Assembly (NCBI RefSeq): GCF_010093815.1 | Contig: NW_022985551.1 | Location: forward strand, 578,614 to 642,613 | Direction of reading: 5' to 3' | DNA: 64,000 nt | Source of the DNA: Pseudovirgaria hyperparasitica | Lineage: Eukaryota; Ascomycota; Dothideomycetes; Acrospermales; Acrospermaceae | Part shown: positions 55,774-64,000 of the stretch, one piece after another | How positions within the stretch are numbered: position 1 is the stretch's first letter | How the letters are laid out: each line of letters starts with the position of its first letter | Notes under the pieces: model-generated | What the model saw: only the letters and a program-made list of their open reading frames with translations | Databases searched by the model: none | Told to the model about the DNA's origin: nothing | Translations under genes and position numbers: made by a program

Positions 55774-56718
55774 ATGATGCAGCTGAGGGGTCCAGTCCTT
55801 ACCTTCCCTTTCAACTGCCTGCAATGCAGCACCACCTCGCCCAAGATCAGCGTCATAGACGCTACGCGGGAAAGCATACGTCCTCGCCGCCGTACCTACG
55901 CTCAAGTTCACTCCAAGCCGCACGAAGACCTATACTCATGGCCTGTTCCTGAGCCTCCCCATCGTACACCCACCCCCTACCAGATCCTCCACCATAAACC
56001 ATCCGATCGGTACTCCAAAACACCCTTCTACCAGCTCGTAAAGCTCTACCACCCCGACCTTGCTAAAGCAGACTCACGCATCCGTGCCCTCCCTCCACAT
56101 ATCCTCGCCGAACGCTACCGCCTCATCATAGCCGCCCACACCATTCTCTCTGACCCTGTGCGTCGCTCTGCGTATGACCGCTTCGGGGCCGGCTGGTCTG
56201 CCTCCAGCACGCTCGGCTCCTCGTCATCCACGACCGGCAAGTCAAGCTGGTACTACCCATACGACTCTCACATGGATTCATCCTACAAGGCACAGCGAGA
56301 GAGATGGCGGCCCGGCGAGTCTCCCATGGGTAACGCGACGTGGGAGGATTGGGAGGCGTGGCGCAAGCGGGTCAATCCAGACGGACATACACAGAAGCCG
56401 ATTTATGTGAGCAACGGCACGATGGTGATGTTCGTTTTGTGCTTGACGGCAGTCGGGGCAAGTTTGCAGAACCAGCGCATCGAGGTTGCGGCGGAAAAGT
56501 GGGAGGACCTTCAGGAACGGGTCAATCGGGAGAGCGCGAAGGATTTGCGGCATGTAAGAGAGGCGGGAAGGGCGGCTGGGGATACGGAGGAGAGTATCCA
56601 ATATTTCTTGGATTCGAGGGCAGGAAAGGGCGAAAAATGGCAGAAAGAAGCGCTAAGGAAAATGCTGCCGCGCAAGGAGGTCTGTGAAAGTGGAGGGGTC
56701 GCTGGAGACGTCAAGTGA
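55774..56718 (+). CDS. J-domain (DnaJ) membrane-anchored protein, probably mitochondrial
   Basis: Single-exon gene of 314 aa. A J domain lies at about residues 66-140 with the essential HPD at 93-95 (KLYHPDLAK), preceded by TPYQILHHKPS and followed by HTILSDPVRRSAYDRFGAGW, so it should stimulate an Hsp70 ATPase. The basic, acid-poor first 40 residues (including RRRTYAQVHS) resemble a mitochondrial targeting sequence. One hydrophobic segment at about 211-228 (MVMFVLCLTAVGASLQ) suggests an inner-membrane anchor, followed by a charged tail. No Gly/Phe or zinc region, so it is a class C J protein. The second ATG three bases on is equally usable. Confidence 0.82.
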   Translation: MMQLRGPVLTFPFNCLQCSTTSPKISVIDATRESIRPRRRTYAQVHSKPHEDLYSWPVPEPPHRTPTPYQILHHKPSDRYSKTPFYQLVKLYHPDLAKADSRIRALPPHILAERYRLIIAAHTILSDPVRRSAYDRFGAGWSASSTLGSSSSTTGKSSWYYPYDSHMDSSYKAQRERWRPGESPMGNATWEDWEAWRKRVNPDGHTQKPIYVSNGTMVMFVLCLTAVGASLQNQRIEVAAEKWEDLQERVNRESAKDLRHVREAGRAAGDTEESIQYFLDSRAGKGEKWQKEALRKMLPRKEVCESGGVAGDVK

Positions 56719-57143
56719 CTCTCTGCTTGGAGAAAAATACATTGTGGTTTGTCACGGTGTTCCACGCAGCAGTATGACACGGCGTTCGACAGGGCGACAC
56801 AAGGGTTAGACGATGAAACGATATATATAGCAGCCATGGCTCCGCATTGCGTCTTATACACGATACTAGGACATGATTCTAGTTTAGCGTTGCACCTCGA
56901 CGGCTGAGTCGTCTCTGATCTCGTCTGGACGAGACTTGGAGAAGACAATACAGACGTCTTATCATTCTACGCGTCTGTCTTGTGTCTCAGGACCAGTAAC
57001 GCGTGAGCAAAATGCCAAGAGCAACACCACCTTTATGCGACCTAACGCAGGCGTGTCTCTTTCCGACCCTTGGATCTATCCTTCTCATTCAAAGTGGCTG
57101 TAGATATCGTTCGTCGTCCACGAAAACGTTACATGATATTCCA
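56719..57143. other. intergenic after J-domain gene
   Basis: 3' flank of the J-domain gene, then upstream of the histidine-rich frame. The latter's frame is open from 57003, including an ATG at 57012. No other signal is seen. Confidence 0.35.
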
Positions 57144-57403
57144 ATGTCTTCTAGATCTACTATGACGGACCATCACTTCAGCGGCCAAGACACAGTAGCT
57201 CACGCCTCTCACGCGAACATGAATCATTTACATCAGAGCACTCGACATATGTTCTAGAGAGATGAAGGCTGAATGCATGGTAGACACACAGGCAAGACGA
57301 TGCCAACATCGATCACAACCACCCGGACCATAACTACTACGATCACGAACAAGATAACTTTAGGCACCACAATGAGCACAACTACATTGATCATGAGCGT
57401 TGA
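57144..57403 (+). CDS. candidate histidine-rich small protein (two exons)
   Basis: Two frames each unusually rich in His, Asp and Asn join across a 41-nt intron (57251-57291; weak donor AT|GTTCTA, branch GGCTGAAT, acceptor ACACAG) in phase 2. Exon 1 (57144-57250) reads SSRSTMTDHHFSGQDTVAHA then ANMNHLHQSTRHM. Exon 2 (57292-57403) reads QDDANIDHNHPDHNYYDHEQ then DNFRHHNEHNYIDHER before a stop. The product is 72 aa with 15 His. His/Asp spacing of this kind is typical of zinc-, nickel- or copper-binding tails, so metal buffering is a possible role. The composition continuing in the same frame on both sides of the splice is the main evidence. The weak donor, short intron and uncertain start (57012, 57144 or 57162) keep confidence low. 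No relative is recognised. Confidence 0.38.
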
Positions 57404-57548
57404 AATGGCAGGCACGTTTTACGAGTCATCATAATGTATGACTTTAACGCCAGCTAAAGGGCCACTGATCCTGTGGGCCTGGTCTGTGATTTGAACGCCA
57501 ACGCCGACCTGCTAAACCTGGTACATAGTCCGTAATAGATGGGAGACA

Positions 57549-60364
57549 TCACGTTCCATCAACCAATGCCGTCGTAAGCCCTCTCACTCTCCTACTGTTT
57601 TCATCTGCCTCTCTCTCCTTCTCCAATCTTCCCGTAACAGCGCGCTCTAGTACCGCCTGATCCCTCTGCCTCTCCGCCATCCTCTGCAACCCGACGTCCA
57701 ATGCAGCCTGAAACCTTTCTGCACCATACAGTTCCTCGTACTGTTTCCTGGTCTGTACTGCAAGCTCGGTCTCGATTGCACTCAATACAGTCTTGGCCTT
57801 CGCAGTCACGTCGCGCAGCGCCTTGCTCTCCGCCTCTAGCTTCGCCTTCTTGCGTTCGTGCTCGGTTTCCTTCGCTGCTTCTGCGTCTCGCTTGCGCTTC
57901 TCACTAAGCACTTGCTCACGCTTCGCCTTTGCGGCAAGATACCTCGCTGAATGCCCGAGGGCTGCACCGTGCTTTTCTGGTTGCATAACGTCGAGTGGCG
58001 GCACGGTGAAGAACAGGACACGGCCCTGTGCGTCGCGCTGGAACTGCTCGCGGATCTCTGGTGGGATGGTTAGGTTTGCGTGGGTGTCGAGAGTCCAGAC
58101 CTCTGGGGCTTTGGGCGCTTGGTAACTGTGCATGCTCTGAGGCGGACCGGTCGAACGTTGTTGGTAGACGCTGGGTGTATGAGATGTGGCATGTGAATGG
58201 TGTGGCATAGGAGCTGGCTGGTGCGCATAATTTATGTGGGGGGTCAATTGTGGGAAGACGGGAGGTGGTTGACTGGGAGAGGGATGTTGCGGCATGTGCT
58301 GTGCTGGAGATGCAGCGTTCTGGCTGTAGGTATGCTGATGATGCGACGGTGTGTACGCAGGCTGTGGGTGGTGGTTTGGGGTAGGCGTAGGCGCCGGTAT
58401 TGGGGTTTGAGATATATTCATGTTGTAATCTCGCCGCGACTGATTCGAGTAGCCGTCTTGTTGTGGCGCTGGCACGTTTGAGATCTGTCGTGGAGGGGGC
58501 GGTGGAGGTTGAGGTGGTGGAGTTGGAGTGGGCTCCGGAGGTGGTGAGTCCTGCGTATCATGTCAGCGGTGTTGTTCCCAGGTGAACAATGCACAACAAA
58601 AACAAATCCTTACCTTTGGATCTCGCGGGCGGTTGTGAACCGCACCAATCTTTGGAGGCGCGTTTTCAGCGCCCCATTGAGGTTTAGGAAGATCGTCTGT
58701 CTCTTTCGCGTCGTCCGCGAGTAGATATGCAATTGGACTTGGGTTCTTTTTCATCTTTTTGGGTACATCGAACAAATCCATCTCATAGTCCTTTTCCCTG
58801 ACCTCGTCCGGCAGGCAGCTGGCCCAAGTCTTGATCTTATTGAGCTTATGCTTTTCTTCGTTGTACCGAGCCTCACAAACATATATCTCTTTGTCTGCAG
58901 GAAAGTTACGTGGACGGCCTTTATTATACCGTGTGACGAACATGACGAAGCATCTGTCAACCACCTCTTCTATAGGGTGGTCGCGATACTGGCCGGTCTT
59001 GACCACCTCATTCTCCAGAAAGTGACGGTCAAAGCGATGGATAGTCTGCTCGGGGCGGTAGTACCAACATGCATTGACCCATTTAGCGCCTTCTTGATCT
59101 TGCCACGTCCTGTATACTTGTGCGACAATCGGCTTGGTCACGTCGTTTGCGTTTTGGATATGGACCCAGTCGCCAACCTTCCAGAGCTCTCCGTTGTGCA
59201 AAATGCCGTTTGGCATAGGTAGTCGACCATCTTCCATAACGAACTCCGTGTCAGCCTTCTGCTTCTCGGCCGCTGCCGAGTCTCGAGCCTCCTTCTGGAG
59301 ATGAATGGCATCCTGATATATCTGACTATCATCCTTGTTGTAGCTTTTGGCATTTTCGAACATAATCTCAACATCCTTCATGAACTGGTCGACAGAGGTA
59401 TACTTCTTACGCTTCAATTTTTTCTTTAGTACGTCCATGGCCATAGGGACTTTTATTTCGACATAGTACTCGGGCATCGTGGTCTTATCGGGCAGTCGTT
59501 CAAAGGCGCTGATCATGAGCTGCGATTGCGAGTTCTTCGGTTTGCGCATTGCTTTCATGATATTCTTGATCCTGGCTTCCATGGGAGTATCCACCCGTGG
59601 TGGCCGGCCACGCTTCTTTCGAGATTCTGCCTCTGCGGCAGCCTTTTCTGCGGCGTCAGCTTTGACATCTGCCTCGCGCTTGGCTATGGCCGTCGATGTC
59701 CTGGCGCCTTTCCGCTTTTTGCGTCTCCCACCCTCTTCGTCAGATTCGTCGGCATCTTCGTCTTCTTCTTTCTCGTCCTCGTCCTCATCATCTTCCTCCT
59801 CATCTTCCTCTTCGCCATCAGCCACCTCGTCGTGAGTGGGAATCTCGCCGAGATACGGAAGTGTTGCAACCTCCTCGGTGATGATCTTCTGTTCGACTAA
59901 CTTCTGCAGTTGAGCCTCGAGAACATTTTTTATTATGAGCGCATCCTGGTAGGGGCCAGAGTTCGGAATGTTGTAGACCTGCGCATTGAAGGGGATCAAA
60001 GCAAAATCCCTGACAAACTCGGCGAAGTTCTTGTATTCCTTGTTGTTGATCTTGCCTTTAATCACACTAAGCGCCATTGGCTCTTGGATGACGAGGTAGT
60101 AGTCCGGAACATTGCGCTTGTTGACCTTGCGCTGGAACCACTTCGAGGGATCTTCACCACTGCAAAGAGATCAGGACGTCAAGACCACAGAATAGATTTG
60201 GGAGCTTACTCTTGTCTATAGTCGTAGATGTACTGCAAAACCGATTGCATGGCTTGCCATTCTTCGTCTGAGACCGTCGAGGGGGCTGCATCGGACTGAG
60301 ATGTCGGCTCCACGGTCTCGGTCGTAGGCAAAGGAGTGTCGCTGGGTGCGCGTTCGGCTGCCAT
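57549..60364 (-). CDS. RSC1: RSC chromatin-remodelling subunit Rsc1/Rsc2 (double bromodomain, BAH)
   Basis: Subunit of the RSC SWI/SNF-type remodeller. Three exons (60364-60210, 60159-58614, 58550-57549; introns 50 and 63 nt) give 900 aa. Bromodomain 1 (residues ~30-140) has KWFQRKVNKRNVPDYY and YNIPNSGPYQDALIIKN. An acidic linker (DGEEEDEEEDDEDEDE) and an AT-hook-like KKRGRPPRV precede bromodomain 2 (~225-330; MPEYYVEIKVPMAMDVLKKK, NAKSYNKDDSQIYQDA). The BAH domain follows (~350-480; LWKVGDWVHIQN, KWVNACWYYRPEQT, YEMDLFDVPKKMKKNP). Exon 3 is Pro/His/Gln-rich, then a C-terminal Arg/Lys/Glu coiled coil that ends VRGLTTALVDGT. The ATG at 60364 fits; the frame runs a little further upstream. It is divergent from OTU1. 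Confidence 0.93.
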
Positions 60365-60998
60365 AGTGTCTAGTGATGTTGCGACACGCAGTCGAATATG
60401 CGCAAGCACTGCGATGGGAGAAGCTGCTACGAATGAGAAGTTCGAAGATGGTTACTAAAACGCGACGCGCCGCAAGCCGGACGGCTTTGGAGTGGAATAT
60501 GCCAAGGCCAAACTTGATTGGTTGCATTATTATCACTCAAGATGCCACGAAAGTAACGCAAATGAATTTGGGTTTCCCTGTTTTACCATACTCTGTGTAA
60601 CTTAGGTCCCCCTAGAGATCCTCTGGAAATGATGAGGTTCTGCGAATATTTTATTCACGATACACCTGCATTTCTCTTTGGGCCTGCGGGTAACGGAATG
60701 CACGCTAAGCATCCTAGAATAATGATGAATTGGTCTATGGACTATGCAATAGTCCTTCAGACAACACCATCGACTACCATCAACGATTTTTGCTCGCTTC
60801 ACAAGAAGTTGCCTGGGGATTGATCCATGGAATCTGCGACTGACTACTTTTAAGAGTTAGGAGCCGTTAGAGACAGAATAAACGCACGTTAGCAACAGCG
60901 CCACCCTCTAAGCTATTATCTGTCTATATCGGTATCACAAGACTGGAACTTCGATACAGCATAATTTTCCACACTGACAGCACACCTTCATTCATAAA
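60365..60998. promoter_or_regulatory. divergent promoter, RSC1 and OTU1
   Basis: 634 bp between two divergent ATGs. Small frames inside (60602-60823, both strands) have no domain. No clear TATA box is seen. Confidence 0.4.
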
Positions 60999-62033
60999 AT
61001 GAGAATCAGATTGCGAGCGCCATCCGGTGTCTCTATCATAACTGTGGCCGACGATGCCACTGTCGCAGATCTGACATCCGCAATATCAAAAGAGACATCT
61101 CTGCCCTCATTCGATCTCAAGTCAGGGTTTCCACCCCAGCCCTTGGATCTCACGTCTTTCGATTCCTCGCTGTCACTCAAAGATACCGGTCTTAAGCTAA
61201 ATGGCGAACAACTTATCGTCTTATCTCGAGACGTTCAAGCTCAAATGTCTCATCCTCTTCATGCTGCCCCTCCGACTCTCTCATCACAGCAACCCGCTCG
61301 TCAAAGCAAAACTTCGTCCCAGGGCTCTGCTCAACAACCACTCTCTCTATCTAGATCGCCCCGTGACCTCGAATCAGATCCGCCAGAGGTTCCTATTCCG
61401 TCACACCAAGCGACCATGGTGCTCCGAGTCATGCCAGACGACAACAGCTGCATGTTCCGTGCTGTTGGCTCCGCCGTACTCTCTGATAGTTTAGACGTCA
61501 TGACAGAACTCCGCTCCGCAGTTGCGCAAGGCATCCAAGCCAATCCCGATCTCTACAGCGCCGCCGTATTACAAAAATCACCTGATGAGTACTGCAAGTG
61601 GATTCAGCGGGAGGATAGCTGGGGAGGTGCGATCGAACTTGGCATTCTAGCGCAGAATTTCGATATCGAGATATGCAGTATCAGCGTGCAAGACTTGCGC
61701 GTGGATCGATTCAATGAGGGCAAGGATAACCGTATCATCCTCGTCTACTCCGGAATTCATTATGATACCATCGCTATGAGTCCGAGTGATCCGCCGCACA
61801 CGAGGGCCGACATGCCTGCTGATGTTGATATTAAGCTTTTCGGTACTTGGGATGAGGAGGTACTGGAAAAAGCGAGAGACCTTTGTAAGATTCTCCAAGG
61901 CAAGCATTATTTCACTGATACTGGCGGCTTCGACATTAAATGTAATAAGTGTGGATGGAAAGGGAAGGGTGAGAAAGGAGCTGTAGCGCATGCAAATGAG
62001 ACAGGCCATTACGACTTTGGCGAAGCATCGTAA
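60999..62033 (+). CDS. OTU1: OTU1/YOD1-type deubiquitinase
   Basis: Cysteine protease of the OTU family that works with Cdc48/p97 on ubiquitin chains (ER-associated degradation). Single exon, 344 aa, normal length. The N-terminal UBX-like domain covers residues 1-78 (MRIRLRAPSGVSIITV ... LKLNGEQLIVL). A disordered linker follows. The OTU domain has the catalytic motif PDDNSCMFRAV with Asp148 and Cys151, EYCKWIQREDSWGGAIEL, and the catalytic His254 in SGIHYDTI. The C-terminal C2H2 zinc finger has Cys315, Cys318, His331 and His337 (CNKCGW ... HANETGH). All catalytic residues are present. Confidence 0.96.
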   Translation: MRIRLRAPSGVSIITVADDATVADLTSAISKETSLPSFDLKSGFPPQPLDLTSFDSSLSLKDTGLKLNGEQLIVLSRDVQAQMSHPLHAAPPTLSSQQPARQSKTSSQGSAQQPLSLSRSPRDLESDPPEVPIPSHQATMVLRVMPDDNSCMFRAVGSAVLSDSLDVMTELRSAVAQGIQANPDLYSAAVLQKSPDEYCKWIQREDSWGGAIELGILAQNFDIEICSISVQDLRVDRFNEGKDNRIILVYSGIHYDTIAMSPSDPPHTRADMPADVDIKLFGTWDEEVLEKARDLCKILQGKHYFTDTGGFDIKCNKCGWKGKGEKGAVAHANETGHYDFGEAS

Positions 62034-62547
62034 AGCGGAGAGGTAGCCACAGCTTTATCATATTCATGTACTACGAAAGAGACGATTGATGTGTATAGGA
62101 AGCCTGAGCCACATCCAATATATCAGATGTACCCAAAGATTACATGACAGATATCAGTATCATCAAACAAATGATGTGCGCTAGTTCTTATGTCACGATC
62201 AAACAGGCCCCCAAAGATCATCATCTCTAGCCATATATAGTCCCTGACTTGTTCAGTAGTGATTACCTCACTTGCTGAACAATCATCAACCCTGCCACCA
62301 AGCCTGCAGCCGTGGACACTAAAAACAGGGCTCACACTATGATTCAACGTCCATCCATCCTTCATTCCATGTATTAGGCAGGACGCCTGAGATACTTCAA
62401 ATATGCGGTGTATCCCATCTCTTGCCTACCTTCCTATGTCTACCTACTACCTACCCCGCCATCTAGCTGTCTGGGTTTTCACTTCATTCTGTCATTCTTA
62501 ACCTAAAGTTTCTACTCAACTTCATCCAGCTCAAAGTCAACATCGCC
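62034..62547. other. intergenic, OTU1 3' flank and oxygenase promoter
   Basis: The last ~150 bp are pyrimidine-rich (CTACCTACTACCTACCCC), typical of a fungal core promoter and 5' leader before the ATG at 62548. No gene is seen. Confidence 0.4.
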
Positions 62548-63673
62548 ATGTCTCCAACTGTACCCACCGTCGACTTCGGCAAATTTATCCATGGCAGCCC
62601 ATCGGAGAAGAAAGAAGTTGCGGTGCAGATTGACGACGCATTCCGCAACATCGGCTTCGTCAAACTTACAAACCACAGTGTACCCAAGGACATGGTACAG
62701 AAATGCTTCGACTGGGTGTGTTTCCTTCTCCTCTCGTTCATAATATCCCTATATCAAACCACCGCACTACGCACTAATCATTGTCACCCTCGAACCTTAA
62801 TAAACCCTACACCACTTCTCACACCCTCTACTATCCCATCTCCATCTCCCTTTACTCACACCCACCTCGCCACAGTCCAAGACATTCTTCTCCCTACCCC
62901 TCGAATCCAAAATGCTCTGCCCACACCCCCCAGGCGGCGCCCACCACCGCGGCTACTCCGCCCTCAGCACTGAACACTTAACCAGCATCCCGGACACCAA
63001 AGAATCCTACGAATCCGGAAACCCACTCGACGCCGCACAGCCCAACATCTGGCCTCCCGCCGACTTAATCCCAGGCTTCCAGCCCTTCATGGAGTCCTTC
63101 TTCACGTCCTGCGCGGCGTTCGTGCACATCTTGCTCACCGCGCTGTCGCTCGCCCTCGACATGGACTCCGACTTGAGCGCCACGCATAGTGAGAGTCTGT
63201 TCCAGCTGCGTCTGCTGCACTATCCCGCTGTGGCTAGGCGTGTGCTGCAGCGTAATGAGGCTACGCGGATTGGTGCGCATAGCGACTTTGGTACGCTGAC
63301 GCTGCTGTTTCAGGATGAGGTTGGTGGGCTGGAGGTTGAGTCTCCGCCTGGGTCGGGTACGTTTATTGGGGTTCCGGGAGCGCAGGGCGAGAGGGGCGAG
63401 AGTGTGTTGGTGAATGTGGGGGATCTGCTTGCGCGGTGGAGCAATGATCGGTGGAAGAGTACGGTGCACAGGGTCGGGGTGCCGCCCGTTGTGGAGGGGA
63501 GTGCGGAAGAAGACATGTGTGCGCCGCGATATTCGATACCATTTTTTGCTACGGCGAATGATGATACCGTGATCGAGGCGCTCCCGGGGTGTTGGAGTGA
63601 GAGCAACCCAAAGAAATACGAGAGTGTGACGGCAAGGGGATATGTGCAAATGAGTATGGCGGAGTTGTATTGA
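62548..63673 (+). CDS. 2-oxoglutarate/Fe(II)-dependent oxygenase (isopenicillin N synthase-like)
   Basis: Non-heme iron dioxygenase of the DIOX_N/2OG-FeII_Oxy fold. Two exons (62548-62715, 62876-63673) give 321 aa. The intron is 160 nt with donor GTGTGT and acceptor CCACAG. The N-terminal DIOX_N part reads VPTVDFGKF ... AFRNIGFVKLTNHSVP | SKTFFSLPLESKM. The jelly-roll core has the iron triad His191-X-Asp193 (GAHSDFGTLTLLF) and His254 (STVHRV), and the 2-oxoglutarate-binding Arg274-X-Ser276 (PRYSIPFF). So it should be catalytically competent. Substrates of this family range from amino acids to secondary metabolites and purines, and the neighbours give no pathway clue. The second exon is markedly GC-rich compared with the flanks. 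Confidence 0.9.
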
Positions 63674-63917
63674 GATTATTTGTTGACAAGCGGAACGGAA
63701 AATATCGAAGGCTTGGACTCGACTTATCAAATCTCTCCTACATGAGATACGATGCCCATTCCCACTGGACTACTTCATGTCGAACAAGACCATGGATAGA
63801 AAACAAACATAACCATTCATCTTGTACAGACCGTGCCCTTATGTCAAAACGCCTTTCTACGCCTAGCCAGATGTGCACCCAAATGCGCCGTCGTAAGAAA
63901 TAATTCAGAAAGAGTTT

Positions 63918-64000
63918 TTATATCGAATCTCTGGACTTCTTCTTTTTCTTCTTCTCGATCTCCTCGCCACCCTCAGACTTTCTCTTCTTCTTCTTATCTT
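63918..64000 (-). CDS. partial gene, lysine-rich C-terminus
   Basis: The 3' end of a minus-strand gene running off the window. The last ~26 residues read KKKKRKSEGGEEIEKKKKKK, then SRDSI and a TAA at 63920-63918. Such KKE/D tails are typical of nucleolar proteins (Cbf5, Nop56/Nop58), but the fragment is too short to identify. It is convergent with the oxygenase gene, about 245 bp away. Confidence 0.5.
   Translation of the reverse strand, partial: DKKKKRKSEGGEEIEKKKKKKSRDSI

Noticed and set aside
59684-59900. Ser- or Leu-rich plus-strand frames opposite the RSC1 acidic linker
   Set aside because: Reverse complement of GAA/GAC repeats encoding the acidic linker; no independent signal.
63065-63730. 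221-codon minus-strand frame over the oxygenase
   Set aside because: Arg/His/Thr-rich antisense shadow of a GC-rich exon. The sense strand carries the complete iron and 2-oxoglutarate motifs.
1-64000. tRNA, rRNA, CRISPR arrays, or complete transposons
   Set aside because: I looked for B-box-like GGTTCGA sequences, cloverleaf arms, direct-repeat arrays and transposase or reverse-transcriptase motifs, and found none I could support. CRISPR is not expected in a fungal nucleus.

Overview
The window looks like nuclear chromosomal DNA of a filamentous ascomycete (Pezizomycotina). The genes are short-intron, most introns being 41-64 nt with CTRAY-type branch points and YAG acceptors. The conserved genes are fungal: an ApsB/Mto1 microtubule organiser, Gpi1, Sro7/Lgl, RSC1, SKI3, a Rhodopsin-domain membrane protein and an FG nucleoporin. 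I cannot name the genus. I built the gene models by eye, checking codon phase across every intron and continuity with the family where I know it.

Layout. 1-4.9 kb: a predicted secreted FMN-dependent 2-hydroxyacid oxidase and gene-poor, TA-rich DNA. 4.9-14.1 kb: a dense housekeeping block with two divergent pairs, ApsB/Mto1 <-> SGT1/ecdysoneless and MED11 <-> TAF5. 14.9-18.4 kb: a hypothetical protein and a secreted ExeM-like nuclease broken by a 5-bp tandem duplication. 18.8-24.2 kb: GPI1, a small unlisted two-membrane-segment gene just upstream of it, and the NUP42/Amo1 FG nucleoporin. 25.0-26.9 kb: a 3-hydroxyacyl-CoA dehydrogenase fused to a YWTD-like propeller. 27-34.9 kb: an AT-rich accessory island with three orphan genes, two of which are diverged paralogues. 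35.3-43.7 kb: a four-exon 85-aa gene, APC2 and SKI3. 43.7-50 kb: a second gene-poor island with a five-exon Rhodopsin-domain gene and a small secreted protein. 50.1-64 kb: a conserved-looking unknown, SRO7, a J-domain membrane protein, a cryptic histidine-rich gene, RSC1/RSC2, OTU1, a 2OG-Fe(II) oxygenase, and at the edge the lysine-rich tail of a further gene.

The recognisable genes are mostly core machinery: transcription (MED11, TAF5, RSC1), RNA decay and export (SKI3, NUP42), ubiquitin control (APC2, OTU1), secretion and GPI anchoring (SRO7, GPI1) and microtubule nucleation (ApsB/Mto1). They are unrelated single genes, not a cluster. The less ordinary content is four probable GC-AG introns among about 39, several spliced small genes that single-exon ORF calling cannot see, an orphan paralogue pair, the dehydrogenase-propeller fusion, and a TAF5 intron that is open in frame until its own acceptor.
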